In this document: positions 1 to 11,130 of the stretch, one piece after another
How positions within the stretch are numbered: the first letter of the stretch is position 1
Layout of the letters: the number at the start of each line of letters is the position of its first letter
Assembly: GCA_963682025.1 (NCBI GenBank)
Contig: OY821517.1
Coordinates: 97,959,946 to 98,023,945 of the forward strand
DNA: 64,000 nt
Direction: 5' to 3'
Source of the DNA: Cordilura impudica
Lineage: Eukaryota; Arthropoda; Insecta; Diptera; Scathophagidae
Made by a program: the position numbers and the translations under genes
Notes under the pieces: generated by a model
Seen by the model: only the letters and a program-made list of their open reading frames with translations
What the model was told of the DNA's origin: nothing
Database searches by the model: none

Positions 1-835
1 AGGGAATTGCTTCAAAACGTAAAACTTTTTTTGACTTGCATACTAATTAGTTAATACCGATCGATCATTCGCTTCAAGTTCCTTCAAACAACTTAAAAAA
101 ATTCAATTAAAGGTTTCTAAAAAGCGTTTCATTCGAATAAAGTGTCACAAAGAATACCAGCAATATTGTAACATATAAATGATTATTAGAAAATTCACAC
201 AAAGAATTCAGAGAGGGGATTTTTTGATAATTGCATTTTTATAAAACAAAAATAAGTAAACAAACGTAATACATATAATAAAAGTATTTTTAGTGTATGA
301 AAAAAAAAATCCGACTTAAATTGAAAACAATATATTTTTAATGATTTATTTACAACATACTTGTCTGCACTATAAGCCGCAAACCAATTACGTGATTTGA
401 TTAATAATGAATTACTGAACTATTTCAATCATAAATATTCGTTAGAAACTGAAACGAAGAATAAAAATATAATTATTTAATATTTTTTCTTTTTATTTTT
501 TAATTATTAAAGAATTATTTTAAAATATATTATTTAAAAATATATAATTTATTTAAATCGGGTTGTATAACAATTTTGAAGAATGCTATTTATTTTCCAA
601 ATAGCAATAAAACTTTTTAACTAGAAAAATTATAAAAATTCTTCTTCCACGTTAATTAAAAATATTACTTTTCACAAGAGCTACAAAAATATGATATGGA
701 AATTTTGAAAAAAGAAGAAATTATTGATAACACGTAAGAGTGTTAAATTCGACTGTGCCGAATACTTGATACCCTCCACGCAATTTCTAAACACAAAACA
801 TATTATAACAAAAGCTGTCAACACAAAGAAATAAA
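1..835. other. AT-rich DNA without recognised genes
   Basis: No coding sequence, RNA gene or known repeat was recognised. A short stretch at about 750-780, with a GTGCCGAA motif followed by GATACCCTCCACG, resembles the end of another INE-like family seen at 4149. It may be host intergenic or intronic sequence upstream of the phosphatase gene. Confidence 0.4.
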
Positions 836-1306
836 AAATATGAATAAATTTTAATGAAATTTGGTATATACGCTTCTATCGGCCATAGGACAAACGCTGT
901 TGAAATTGGTGCAAATTGGTACATGTCCAGACCTAGTCTTCATACAAATGACAAATCTTAGTCATAGCCCCTATATAAAGCTGCTTCCCGATCTTCACTT
1001 AAACCTATCAGGAAAAAAACATTGTTCAGATTTTTCTCACATTTTGTTTGTACGTGTTTTTGCAAAAGTGACTTTACCAAATGTGGTCACGATCGGTTAA
1101 TTTTTTGACCAAGTCCCCATATAAATATAGCAACCGATATGAACTTTTTCAAATCCGCATGCAAAGAAATTAATCATAATTCCTCTCAGATTTGAATTAT
1201 GCTTTTTTTTTATACCCAATTAGTTGGACCAAAGACAATTCTCTAAACGCATGGTATAGAGTATCGCATAGTCGGTCTAGACCGACTATAATTTTCTTAC
1301 TTGTTT
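836..1306 (+). mobile_element. INE-1/mini-me-like element, 5'-truncated copy
   Basis: The sequence matches the 3' two thirds of the family, from the 'aatatgaat...atgaaatttggtat' block to the terminal palindrome TAGTCGGTCTAGACCGACTA and the TTTTCTTACTTG end. The (GTCC)n tract and the TATACCC end are missing, so the copy is truncated on its left side. Confidence 0.75.
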
Positions 1307-1710
1307 TTGCTTGTTGTTGTTCACATGTGCAAAAAACAACAAAGGCGAGAAGCAAGCAAAAATATGTATGCAACGCTGATACATATAAATGTGTGTATGT
1401 ATAATTTACATTGTACATACACATGTTCTGAAACCTAAAAAAATTTTTCACGATTTTTAGCTTTTTTTATGAGTATCTTTACATTTTCGTACTTCATTCC
1501 TCACCTATTCGGTGTAGAGGATCAAAGTTCAATACCAAACTGGCGCAGATTATGAAGAACACATAGACGGAAATGAAGGAACTTATGCGTAATTTTTTCC
1601 ATGAGAACATGTTTTATTTCGACGTGACCAAACATCTGGCAACATCTGTTGGTCACATTAATAAGTTAGCTGTTGTATGCAATAGGTGTTTGTGCCGTTA
1701 TATGCATATT
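1307..1710. other. Unassigned spacer
   Basis: AT-rich sequence between two INE-like copies. No open frame of convincing composition and no recognised repeat. Confidence 0.35.
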
Positions 1711-2420
1711 AAACGAGTAAGAAAATTATAGTAGATCTAGACCGCTATACGATACCCTATATCATGGTTTAGAGACACTATTTAGAGACCCTATGAAAAA
1801 GTTCATATCGGATGCTATATTTATATGGGGACTAGGTCGAGAAATGGACCGATCCTGACTATATTTGGTAAAGTCACTTTTCTGTCGAAAAGATATATAC
1901 AAACCAAATTTGAGATGAATCAGTACAATATTTTTGTTTTTTTAATAGATTGAATTGAAGATCGGGAAGCAGCTCTATATGACGCCTATGACTAAGAATT
2001 GTCCGATAGGGGTTATTTTTGGACTACTGATTAATGGAAATAATAAACACATATAAACCCAATTTGACTCAGATTTAAATGATAATTTGGATCTTATGGC
2101 AATTTATATCGATTTCATAGGGGTCATTTGTATGGAGACAAGGTCTCGACATGGACGGAATTTCACCAATTTCAATAGCGTTCATCCTGTGGTCGATAGA
2201 AGTTCACATAACAAATTTCATGAAAATATATTCATATTTGCGACCTGTAGTTTGATTACAAGGTTTACATGGAAACACAGACGGACAGACGGACGGACGT
2301 ACAGACGGACGTACAAACGGACGGCCATCGCCAAATCGACTCCGAAAGTGATTCTGAGTCGATCGGTATATTAAAAGATGGGTCTAGGTCAAGTATACCC
2401 AAACCACATAGTGGGTATAC
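1711..2420 (-). mobile_element. INE-1/mini-me-like element, diverged copy
   Basis: It starts with CGAGTAAGAAAATTATAG and a damaged version of the terminal palindrome, runs through the 'gatcgggaagcagctctatatg' block and ends with a CACATAGTGGGTATAC terminus. The GGAC tract (about 2280-2325) is degenerate, with GGACGTAC interruptions, which suggests an older insertion than the copies at 10-12 kb. Confidence 0.8.
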
Positions 2421-2633
2421 AAATAATTAATCGTCTGTAAAACGGAAATTTTTACTTCAAAAGCAAATACTAATAAACCAACCTACGAAAGAGTGTATAG
2501 AGTAATAAAAAAAAGATCCACGACTAAGGAAAGCAAGACTTTTGCCAGCCTGCTTGCTTCTCTAACCCGTTCGCCTACTTAAACGAGACGCAAACTAAGA
2601 GAGAATTATGTTAATTGTAAACTTATAGATATA

Positions 2634-3672
2634 CTAGATGTAACCCGGTGTGCTTCACCCCATGGGAAGAACATGGGTTTTCCAAATTAGGTTTGGCAAC
2701 ACTTAACTATTGGCCTTGAACTTAAAATATCATTTGGCAATTTTACTTTTTTGCGATTTTTGATTTTTCCCATTTTTAATTTTGAAGATTTTTGTTTTTA
2801 GGGCGATTTTAATTTCTTCGTGATTTTTGGGTTTGGCGATTTCAAAAGACTGTCGGTTTCATACTTCATATATTTTATACAGGAGGTGCCACGCCCACTA
2901 ATCCCATTCCGCCCAATTGTTATTGGACTACTCATATTAAATCTGATAGGCTCGTGCAAAATGTCGAGTCTTTTCCTTTTATAGCACACCAGTTATATGA
3001 TATTAGATATCTACTTTGCATGGGCGGTGCTACGCCCACTGCTTCGATCACACCTTTTTTTGTTCGACTTATTATACCAAGAACTTATGGGCTAACGCAA
3101 CGCCACTACGCTCTCTCGTTTACAGTACTCTAGATATATGCCATTAAATATTTACTTTGCATGGGGAGTCCCGCCCATTTCCGGCGAAGCTACAAATATT
3201 AACAATAAGTGACCTCACACAAATTTGCAAAGGTCTCCCGATCATAGTACTCAATATATATGATATATTGATTTCTTTGTTTGTTTGTAGGAGGTAATCT
3301 CCGTAACTACTCATCTGATCTTCCTGAAATTTTCACATAGTCTTACTGCGGATATGGGAGTGCTACAGGCTTTAATTTTTTTAAATATTTTTAGTGGGCG
3401 TGGCACCTCCCATACAAAGTAAATTTTTAATACCATATATATTAAGTACTATGATAGAGAAAGCTTTGCAAATTTGTCTCAGGTCATCTATTATTAACGT
3501 GAGTAGTCAGACAAAAAATGGCGGGATTAGACCCCCACACAAACTTAATATTAAATGTGATATATCTGAATTACTGTATTAGTGAGAAACTTGGGACTTT
3601 ACGTGAGCACTTGCATAATGATTTGGAAGGGGGGGGGGGAGGTTGTAGCGAAGCACACCGGGTGACATCTAG
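2634..3672. mobile_element. Two Helitron-like 3' ends in inverted orientation
   Basis: The left edge reads CTAGATGTAACCCGGTGTGC and the right edge GCACACCGGGTGACATCTAG. These are inverted copies with one mismatch, each ending in CTAG next to A or T, as Helitron 3' ends do. The left half (to about 3250) is oriented to the - strand and the right half to the + strand. Both contain the block with GGGCGTGGCACCTCCCATAC that recurs at 13.6-13.9, 16.7 and 18.3 kb. The right half has a TTTGTTTGTTTGT run like that near the 5' end of the 13.5-kb copy. A single TIR element is the alternative reading. Confidence 0.6.
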
Positions 3673-4148
3673 TTTTTAAATAAAATGGCTTGCTATTAAC
3701 AGCTATGAATTAAAAGCAAACAACTTGAACTGATTTTAAGAATTAAATGATACGTTAATTAGTGAGATTTGCAATGGTAGTTCCCCTTTTATTACATCAA
3801 TTGAACTATAGATAAAATTTATTTATTTTTACACACCAGACAACAGATTGTTTATATAGTAGTACTTGTTGAAAAAAGTCCCTCGAGTATTTAATTGTCA
3901 GAGGTTTAAATATTACATTTTTGTCACAAGTGTAATAATATATTTGTTTAATGTTTTTTTATTATTGATGTTTAAATTCCATATGAAATACGTGACTTAT
4001 TCTTCTTCCGCAATTGCACTACAATTTAAAAATATTTAAAAGGTGTTACAATATTATCATACGAGTATTACGTTTCATTAAAAGGTCGGAAATATTTAAA
4101 TTAAGACTATAAAAGAAACCACATAATAAAATTATTGTAACTTGATTT
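3673..4148. other. AT-rich spacer
   Basis: No gene, repeat or RNA recognised between the Helitron-like block and the INE-type fragment at 4149. Confidence 0.35.
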
Positions 4149-4268
4149 TATACCCTCCTCACCACTATAGAGAGGGTACATATCAGTTTTTCATTCCGTT
4201 TGTACCGTATCGAAAAATGAATTTGTGTCCCCATAAAGTATATATACCCAGCGATATCCTCATTATAG
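4149..4268 (+). mobile_element. Fragment of a second INE-like family
   Basis: It begins with TATACCCTCCTCACCAC and shows GAGAGGGTA close by, followed by a CATTCCGTTTGTA block and AAAGTATATATA. This order is typical of dipteran INE elements but differs from the family that dominates this window. It stops where mariner sequence begins. Confidence 0.5.
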
Positions 4269-4269
4269 T

Positions 4270-4700
4270 AAAAACTTTCAAACTTTTTAAAATAACCATC
4301 AACTGCAGACTCCACCTCTTCATTGTTTGCAAACCTTTTGTCCCCGAGCCATTTTTCAATTTTGGAAGTTTCAAATAATTCGAAGAAGCTAAGTTTGGCA
4401 AATATGGAGCATGATTAAGCAATTTTAACTTCCTTTCACGGATTTTGGCCATCGCAATATGGATGTGTGGTGCATCAACACTTTCTTTTTCGCCTAATGT
4501 GTCATTTTATTCTTAATTTCGTTGCTTAAACGCTGCTAAAAGTTTTTCCCTTGTTGACCTTGATTGTTTTTCCTTTTTGACGATAATCATAAAAGTTATA
4601 ACAATTGCATCAGATGGGACTGTCTTCGCCGTCTTTGGATACGATTCTTCAAATTAAATCCAATGTTTTGACTGTTGCTTTGTCTCGAAAACATGGAGAC
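4270..4700 (-). pseudogene. mariner-type transposase remnant
   Basis: Read on the - strand in shifting frames, the sequence shows DYRQKGKTI, AKKKVLMHH, AMAKIRERKLKLLNHAPYLP and NLASSNYLKLPKLKN. These match the order of the mariner (DD34D) segments DYLxKGKTI, AKKKVLFHQDNAP, AMAKIHEL, LLPHPPYSPDLAPSDYFLFPxLKK. The second catalytic Asp (the DNAP motif) is lost and the third reads Asn (SSNY). Stops and frameshifts show it is dead. The N-terminal DNA-binding part and both TIRs were not found. Confidence 0.75.
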
Positions 4701-4949
4701 ACCTCTCAAAAATGCTAAAAGTTCAGTGATTAGATAGATCAAATTAGATTTATTGATGTTTGATATATAAAATACTAAAAATTACAGTAACAAAAAGTTT
4801 TACAATGATTAAATCGTAGAAATGTTGTGTGTCTGATTGGCATAATAAAAAATTTGTAAATTATAATTCAAATAATAGTTGCAAAATTATTTTTACATTG
4901 TATTGTGTGTTCTTAATTATCGAAATTCAGAAATAAATAATTTCGTATA

Positions 4950-6048
4950 TTTTAAACAATTTGATACGTATTTGTATAAGAACATGTAACTCTCACCGTT
5001 CAATACATTCAAAAGTTCTTCATTATCAAGAAATGTTTTTCCGAAAGAGTAGAAACGGTACCCCTAAAAAATTGGACATCTGTCCACTAAATGACTTGTA
5101 TATTCCACTTCATTATAATTGCACGAGGTACATAAATTTGACGCACTTCTACAAAAAGTACTTGAATTTAGTTTTAAAATGCCACCCCTAACTTTCTTAA
5201 TTAAGCTCACGAGGTAAGCCGAGTTTCCGTCTCGGAAGTACGGTGGGATATCATATTTTAACAAAGGATACATATCATGAAGACTAAAATGAGGGTTTCT
5301 TGCAGTAGCTACAAATTTATCGTATTCAGAAGATTATAATTTATCAACTATAAAATCATGATAATACCTTATGTTGTTACCCCAAACCTCCATGTCTAAT
5401 GAAATCCCAATTTCGGTACATAGGACACACCAATGAATAAACCAGTAAGCATTCCGCATAATGGTTTCCCTAGCCAACAAACGGGGCACTCTATTCGTGG
5501 AGAGATTCAGAACTTTCCTAATATAATTACAATGTAAATTTAAAGTTTCCAAATATAATGAAGATAAACCAGTTTCAATATGTAGCATATGATTGGGAGT
5601 ATTCATTGGTATAACAATTCCTTTAGGAAATATTTTAACAATTTTTCAACCTCATCAAATCTAAGAAATCCCCATATCCGAACTCCATAAAACATTATGG
5701 ACTTTGCAGCCGCTTGGAAAATTTTAAGTTTATTCGAAAGATTGATGTATAGATGGTGGATATAGCTTAACCAAGTGAAACTAATGGCCATTTTGGACGT
5801 GGTATGTTTATCCTTAAGATGTTTGTTGAAAGACAGGTTGTATGTTAAGATTACACCAAGACACCAGCATTCGGTCACTACCTCTTTCTGACTGTCGCCA
5901 TATTTCCAAGTAAGTCTTTTACCATATCTCGTATCAATATCATTATTTTGGACTTATCTAAATTTATCCACAGACCCCACATCTCACAGTATATGTGTAA
6001 TGAGTCAATCATGTTCTGTAATACCTCTGGGAAATCCGACAACAGGAC
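4950..6048 (-). pseudogene. Non-LTR retrotransposon, RT 3' part and C-terminal region
   Basis: Reading down from 6048, the - strand shows VLLSDFPEVLQNM, the expected sequence just after a YADD box. It continues with YCEMWGLWINLDKSKIMIL, LGVILTYNLSFNKHLK, SIMFYGVRIWGF and an ETGLSSLYLETLNLHCNYIRK block, and ends in a Cys-rich tail (CTSCNYNEVEYTSHLVDRCP at about 5070-5130). Several frameshifts are present. It is very probably the 3' continuation of the RT pieces at 8580-12190, from which it is separated by the BEL insertion that starts exactly at 6049. Clade not assigned. Confidence 0.8.
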
Positions 6049-6497
6049 TGTTTAGATTCAATATATTTAAAATCAATTAATGTAGAATTTCGCTAACATA
6101 TTACAATAATTAGTGAATGCATTGAATGTTATATAGTTAATATTGTCTTTCTTTTTATTGGCCAATTTAAGGTAAATTTTGTTTATTAATAGATCAAATT
6201 ACATTTATACCTTTTATACAGTCTGTTTTGTTATTGGCCAATATACCATAAATTTTAATTCAATAACATTTAGTTAAGCCAGCATTTTTTGATGCATAAT
6301 TTTTGTATAAATACCTCAAACAAAACTTAAATAAAGTCAGTAGTTAAAAGAATTTATTTTGTTTTAATTACTGAACACTGATCTTCAAGTTACAAGTGCT
6401 TGAAGACCAAACAATTTTTAAGAAACAAACAAATTAGTACCGACCAAATTTAATTGTTTGGTTTGACTTATCCTAATAGTTTCAACATACATTAACA
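6049..6497 (+). repeat. 5' LTR of a BEL/Pao-type retrotransposon
   Basis: This 449-bp block starts TGTTTAGATTC, ends ATTAACA and is followed at once by TTTGGTGACCCC, a plausible primer-binding site. A TATA box and an AATAAA signal lie inside in the usual order. The left edge falls where the - strand RT sequence is interrupted, which supports the boundary. No second LTR was found, so length and ends are inferred. Confidence 0.6.
6306..6312 (+). promoter_or_regulatory. LTR TATA box
   Basis: TATAAAT lies inside the putative LTR, 18 bp before a polyadenylation signal AATAAA at 6330-6335. The close spacing suggests a short R region. Confidence 0.45.
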
Positions 6498-6596
6498 TTT
6501 TGGTGACCCCAAAACACTCTTGAAATTCAAGTTTCCCCCCACCAGTGGTAAGGAACTTGAAACACTCACGAGTGGATTAAACACGCCCTGCAGCGC

Positions 6597-6880
6597 AACA
6601 CATCAGGACATCAATTGTCCACAAGCGTCCTGGTTCAGCAAATCCTGGTATGCAACACATCAGGACATCAATTGTCTACAAGCGTCCTTGTTCAGAAAAT
6701 CCTGGTACGCAATTCATCAGGACATCAATTTTCCACAAGTATCCTGGTTCAGCAAAATCTTGGTACGCAATTCATCAGGACATCAATTGTCCACAACCGT
6801 TCTTGTTCACCAAATCCTGGTACGCAAGTCATAATGACATCGGTCAGCTACAAGTATCATTGTTCATCAGATTCAGCTAC
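6597..6880 (+). repeat. 57-58 bp tandem repeat in the BEL leader
   Basis: About five units start with CATCAGGACATCAATTGTCC or close variants at about 6600, 6657, 6715 and 6772, and a diverged one at 6829. Each carries CAAGCGTCCTGGTTCAGCAA and AATCCTGGTACGCAA-type segments. The repeat lies between the primer-binding site and gag. Apparent overlapping frames here are a by-product of the period. Confidence 0.8.
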
Positions 6881-6912
6881 AAAAAAAAGATATATTTTGT
6901 AATCCACATACG

Positions 6913-7494
6913 ATGGAAACCTCAAAGCAATTATTAGATGCTCTACCGAAGACAGGTGAATCTATTCAAGCAATAATACGAAACTTTAAAAAAGATCGTG
7001 CAGACAGAAAAACAACTGCAGGATACTTTGAAGATCGTAGACGACAATTACAAGAGGCCTGGGATCAATTTGAAGCCCAGGACTCAAAATTACGCCAGTT
7101 CGACGATGCTCACAGCTTGAGAACTGAGCATGCATACTTCACGGATGATTATTATTTCAAAATCAATGAATTAACAATCTCCTATATACGAATATTTACT
7201 ACCGAGGCTAGCCGACTAAGCGCTTTATCCGAAATCAAACAAAGGCCATCTGTGATTGAAAATAATGGTGCCCAATCATTGGCTCTTCAGACCACTCAAC
7301 ATGCGTCCGAAAATCATCAAAGCCTGATCCGGAAAACTAAAAATATAATGACAGCATTTGAGCGGCTATTAAATGGATTAGCTTCTATCACAGAAGATCA
7401 ACCGCCCCAATATTATGAGCTTAGAATCAAGAATATCAACGATCTCTGGAACCAGATACAAATTTTATGCGACAATATTTGCGAAAAAATTTAA
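6913..7494 (+). CDS. BEL/Pao gag, N-terminal frame
   Basis: This 193-codon frame starts METSKQLLDALPK and is rich in charged helices (KKDRADRKTTAGYFEDRRRQ, DQFEAQDSKLRQFDDAH). The style is that of the N-terminal part of BEL/Pao Gag proteins. It ends in TAA and the next gag frame starts 25 bp later, so gag is probably one reading frame broken by a stop. The product would form the capsid of the retrotransposon particle in the cytoplasm. Confidence 0.7.
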   Translation: METSKQLLDALPKTGESIQAIIRNFKKDRADRKTTAGYFEDRRRQLQEAWDQFEAQDSKLRQFDDAHSLRTEHAYFTDDYYFKINELTISYIRIFTTEASRLSALSEIKQRPSVIENNGAQSLALQTTQHASENHQSLIRKTKNIMTAFERLLNGLASITEDQPPQYYELRIKNINDLWNQIQILCDNICEKI

Positions 7495-7518
7495 GATCCA
7501 TCAGGGGCTGGTTTTATT

Positions 7519-8590
7519 ATGGATGACTTCTTCGCACTAAATGAAAAAGTTCAAAATTATTTGGGTAATCTGGCGGTGGCAATTGCATCAATAAAAAACA
7601 ACAATATATCCAATAATACATCTTCATCAACGTCGATGATACAAAATCCATTACCTTTACCAAAAGTAATGATTCCAAAATTTGATGGAGATTACCTAAA
7701 ATGGAGTCAATTCAATGATCTATTTACAGAGATGGTAGATAAACAACACATTCCAGCAGTCCAGAGAATGTGGTATTTAAAGACTAACCTAACTGGAGAG
7801 GCAGAACATCTGATAAGCCAATTCACATTAACAAAGCAAAATTATAGTACTGCATGGAAAACGTTGCAAGAACGCTATAACAAGAAAAGGCTCCTGATAG
7901 CTAACTTAGTGGACAAAATAATTCACCAACAGGCAGTAACGTCATCAGCACCATCACTTAAGGCTCTACATGATACCACCAACGAATGTTTGCTTGCCTT
8001 AAATAACTTTGGAATTACAACATCTTCCTGGGATGCGATACTAATACAGTTATTGATTAAAAAACTGGATAAGAATACGCATATCAGATACATGCAATAA
8101 TTAGCAAACCCAAGAGATGTGCTAACTGTATCTGAATTTCTGTCATTTTTAGAATTTCAGTTCCAATCTATGGAGGCAATAACTCAAAAGGAAAAACCGA
8201 CATATAAGGCGGTGTCAACAATAATAACATCCGCCGGAAACAATATTAGCACATGCAAATTTTGCAATAATAGTGGTCATATATTATACCACTGCAGCAA
8301 ATTTTTGCAATTATCAGAAGCAGAACGGTTACGATGGGTACAACGACAAAATCTATGTGTCAATTGCTTCAGAAGTGACCACGCTTCGAAATCCTGCAAC
8401 TTTAGTAGCTGCAGAAAATATACAAAAAAGCACAATACGTTGCTTCATTTAAATAAAAGGGATAATACACAAAAAGAAAAAATATCGTCAAATTCGACCT
8501 CAAAACAAAGCAGTTCACATCCAAATACACCAGAAAAAATGATTACATCAAACATTGTAGCAGTTACATCAGCAGCAGTGCCATTCCAAA
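7519..8590 (+). pseudogene. BEL/Pao gag (capsid and zinc knuckles) and start of protease, truncated
   Basis: The first frame (7519-8100) has PLPKVMIPKFDGDYLKWSQF, VQRMWYLKTNLTGEAEHLIS and TAWKTLQERYNKKRLLIANL, which are hallmarks of the BEL/Pao Gag region (DUF1759 type). A TAA follows the RYMQ codons at 8097, then the frame continues with NPRDVLTVSEFLSFLE and two zinc-knuckle-like clusters, CKFCNNSGHILYHC and CVNCFRSDHASKSC. The match ends at AVPFQTLL, the usual entry to the aspartic protease. Protease, RT, RNase H, integrase and the 3' LTR are absent because the sequence joins antisense RT of another element at about 8575-8590. Confidence 0.85.
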
Positions 8591-8850
8591 CTCTGCTAGT
8601 CGTATTGTCATACAATATCCTCAATCCGAACACCATTTTACTTAACAGACCCAAATAACCAAGTTTATAAAATCACGAATTAGGTGGGATAATATCAAAG
8701 CCCGAAGAAAAGTCAACAAAAATTCAAAGTTTTTCTTTTCCGTTTAAATTCGGGTTAAATTCAATAAATTACCAATTGTGGAATAACCTTTGCGGAACCC
8801 AACTTGGTATTCATTAAGGATACAGTTAAAGTCCAACCAGCTGCTGACCT
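8580..8850 (-). pseudogene. Non-LTR retrotransposon RT segment with motif A
   Basis: On the - strand the segment reads WLDFNCILNEYQVGFRKGYS, TIGNLLNLTRI, then in another frame FVDFSSGFDIIPPNS and SKMVFGLRILYDNTTSRVWN. These are RT domains 2-3 and the catalytic motif A Asp (FVDFSSGFD). The segment stops at NGT, about 70 residues before YADD, where the BEL gag junction lies. It continues the segment at 10160-10324. Confidence 0.8.
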
Positions 8851-10159
8851 TCCTATATCCGCGCGTTGGTCTGTGCCCGACAAAATACTTTTTTATACAT
8901 ATCTTTTTTTTCAGAAATGCTAGAAAATTTAGTTTTCTGTTAGCTGCCAGATTTTTTACAAGCTTTATTTTAGTGCATGCCACATATCTGTAAGATACGT
9001 ACGTGTTGTATATTAAGTCACAATTCGGTCTTTGAGACCGATGCGGATATGTCCTGATATTAATTTTAATGCTGGAAACTAAATCAATATATGATTATTC
9101 CCTATACCACTATGTGGTTTGGGTATAATGACTTTGTGCTGCTGTTACTACCAAAAATATTTGACCTAGACCCATCTTTTATTATACCGATCGAATCAGA
9201 ATCACTAGCTGATTCGATTTAACGATGTCCGTCCGTCCGTCTGTGTGTCCATGTAAAGTTTGTAATCAAACTGCAGGTCGCAAATATGAATATATTTCGA
9301 TGAAATTTGGTATGTAAGCTTTTATCGGCCATAGGATAAACACTATTGAAATTGGTGAGAATCGGTCCATGATCAGACCTAGCCCCCATAAAAACGACCC
9401 CTATGAAATCAACATAAATTGCCAGAAGATCCAAATTATTACAGAAATCTTAGTCAAATTGGGTTTGTATGTGTTTATTACATCCATTAATCAGTAGTCC
9501 AAAAATTATACCTATGGAACAACTCTTAGTCATAGGCCCCATATAGAGCTGCTTCCCGATCTTCACTTAAATCTATCAAAAAACGAAAATATTGCAGGGA
9601 TTCTTTTGAAATTTTGTTTGTATATATTTTTGCAAAATATAAGTGACTTTACCAAATATGGTTAGGATCGGTCCATTTTTTGACCTAGTCCACATATAAA
9701 TATAGCACCCAATATGAACTTTTTCATATTGCAGCCAAAAAAATTAATAACAATGCCACTCAAATTTGGTTTTTGCTTATTTTCTATATCCAGTTGGTTG
9801 GACCGAAGAGATAGGGTTTCTAAACCATGGTATAGGGTATCGTATGGTCGGTATAGACCGACTATAATTTTCTTATTTGTTATGTTTGTAAAAGTTAATT
9901 TTTATTTTTGTGAAGAAAAAATTGTTTTTGTTTTGTTTTTGTGGTATTTAAGAAAAAACCATCGATTTTGATGACTATTTTGTAAAAGACTGAAAATCAA
10001 TAAAATTAATGAAAATAAATTAAATGCATAGCGTAATTTTTTTTATTATATCGTCAAATTTTTTTAAAAAATATTTATTTGTTAAAGTTTTATTTCTAAA
10101 AACTAGGGAACAGGGGTTCAAACTTTCGGTCTGTTAGACCGCGCGTGGGTATAGGAAGA
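8851..10159. mobile_element. ~1.3-kb insertion with imperfect GC-rich terminal repeats
   Basis: The RT reading frame is interrupted between SRIN and SWLDFN. The inserted DNA has ends CCTATACCCACGCGCGGTC (right end, - strand) and CCTATATCCGCGCGTTGGTC (left end, + strand), which resemble each other as inverted repeats with gaps. A hairpin CGGTCTGTTAGACCG lies just inside the right end and CGGTCTTTGAGACCG at about 9030. The INE-like copy at 9095-9882 is inside it. Family unknown; no coding sequence of its own was seen. Confidence 0.5.
9095..9882 (+). mobile_element. INE-1/mini-me-like element inside the 8851-10159 insertion
   Basis: Nearly complete copy from CCCTATACCACTATGTGGTT through GTCCGTCCGTCTGTGTGTCC to GGTATAGACCGACTATAATT. 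The terminal palindrome has one changed base (GGTATAGACC instead of GGTCTAGACC). Confidence 0.85.
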
Positions 10160-10324
10160 TTAATACGACTGAGAAACAATCCTGCAAAGATTTTGTATAA
10201 AGTGTCGAGAAGCGATAACCCTCTGTAGTTTGAAACAATATTAATATCATCCTTTTTGAATAACGGTATCATAAGAGAGCTCCGAAAGGATTCAGGAATT
10301 TCTTCATGCAGAAAGACAAAATAA
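10160..10324 (-). pseudogene. Non-LTR retrotransposon RT, N-terminal segment
   Basis: The - strand reads FLHEEIPESFRSSLMIPLFK, KDDINIVSNYRGLSLLDTLY and KIFAGLFLSRIN, the RT 0/1 motifs (NYRxISLL). It is bounded on the 5' side by the INE-like copy at 10325 and on the 3' side by the 8851-10159 insertion. Confidence 0.85.
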
Positions 10325-11084
10325 AACAAGTAAGAAAATTACGATACCCTATACCATGCGTTTAGAAACTCTATCTCTTACGCCCAACTAACTGGACATA
10401 GAAAATAAGCAAAAACCAAATTTGAGTGGGATTTTTATTAATTTTTTTTTGGCTGCAGATATGAAAAAGTTCATATCGGATGATATATCTATATGGGGAC
10501 TAGGTCCAAAAATGGACCGATGCTGATCATGTTTGGTAAAGTCTCTTTTATTTTGCAAAAATATATACAAACAAAATTTGAGAAGAATCAGTGCAATATT
10601 TTTGTTTTTAATAGATTTAAGTGAAGATCGGGAAGCAGCTCTATATGGGGCCAAAGGGATCATTTTTGGACTACTCATTAATGGATGTAATGAAGGCAGA
10701 CAAACTCAATTTGAGTAAGATCTATATGACAATTTGGATCTTATGGCAATTTATGTCGATTTCATAGGGGTAATTTGTATGGGGGCTAGGTCTGAACATG
10801 GACCGATTCTCACCAATTTCAATAGCGTTCATCCCATGGCCGATGGAAGCTTACGTACCAAATTTCATCAAAATATATTCATATTTGCGACCTGCAGTTT
10901 GATTACAAGGTTTACATGGACACACAGACGGACGGACGGACGGACGGACATTGTTAAATCAACTCAGAAAGTGATTCTGATTCGATCGGTATGATTAAAG
11001 ATGGGTCTAGGTCAAATATTTTTGGTTGTTACAAACAGCAGCACAAAGTCATTATACCCAAACCACATAGTGGTATAGGGTATA
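10325..11084 (-). mobile_element. INE-1/mini-me-like element inserted in RT
   Basis: Copy with a shortened outer palindrome (AAAATTACGATACCC), a 5-6 unit GGAC tract (about 10927-10950) and a complete CACATAGTGGTATAGGGTATA terminus. RT coding resumes on both sides. Confidence 0.9.
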
Positions 11085-11130
11085 ATAATGATAAAATTGC
11101 ATTTAAAAAATTATCAGGAGCATTTTAAAA
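11085..11130 (-). pseudogene. 46-bp island of RT coding between two INE-like copies
   Basis: On the - strand it reads NAPDNFLNAILS, which fits between the ISYVFI at 11910 and the YFVFLHEEIPESF at 10324 in RTs of this type. It shows that two INE-like elements entered the same gene independently. Confidence 0.7.

Noticed and set aside
6520..6937. Three overlapping frames in the BEL leader
   Set aside because: The 57-58-bp period opens several frames at once. They lie upstream of gag and contain no retroelement motif.
10734..10994. An ~80-codon frame starting MDLMAIYVDFIG that is open in many INE-like copies (2087, 9219, 10734, 11539, 25629, 29619, 42120)
   Set aside because: It covers the (GGAC)n tract, which reads as a THRRTDGRTDG repeat in any copy, and it is kept by recent common origin. 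It has no start context, no known domain, and copies with stops are equally common.
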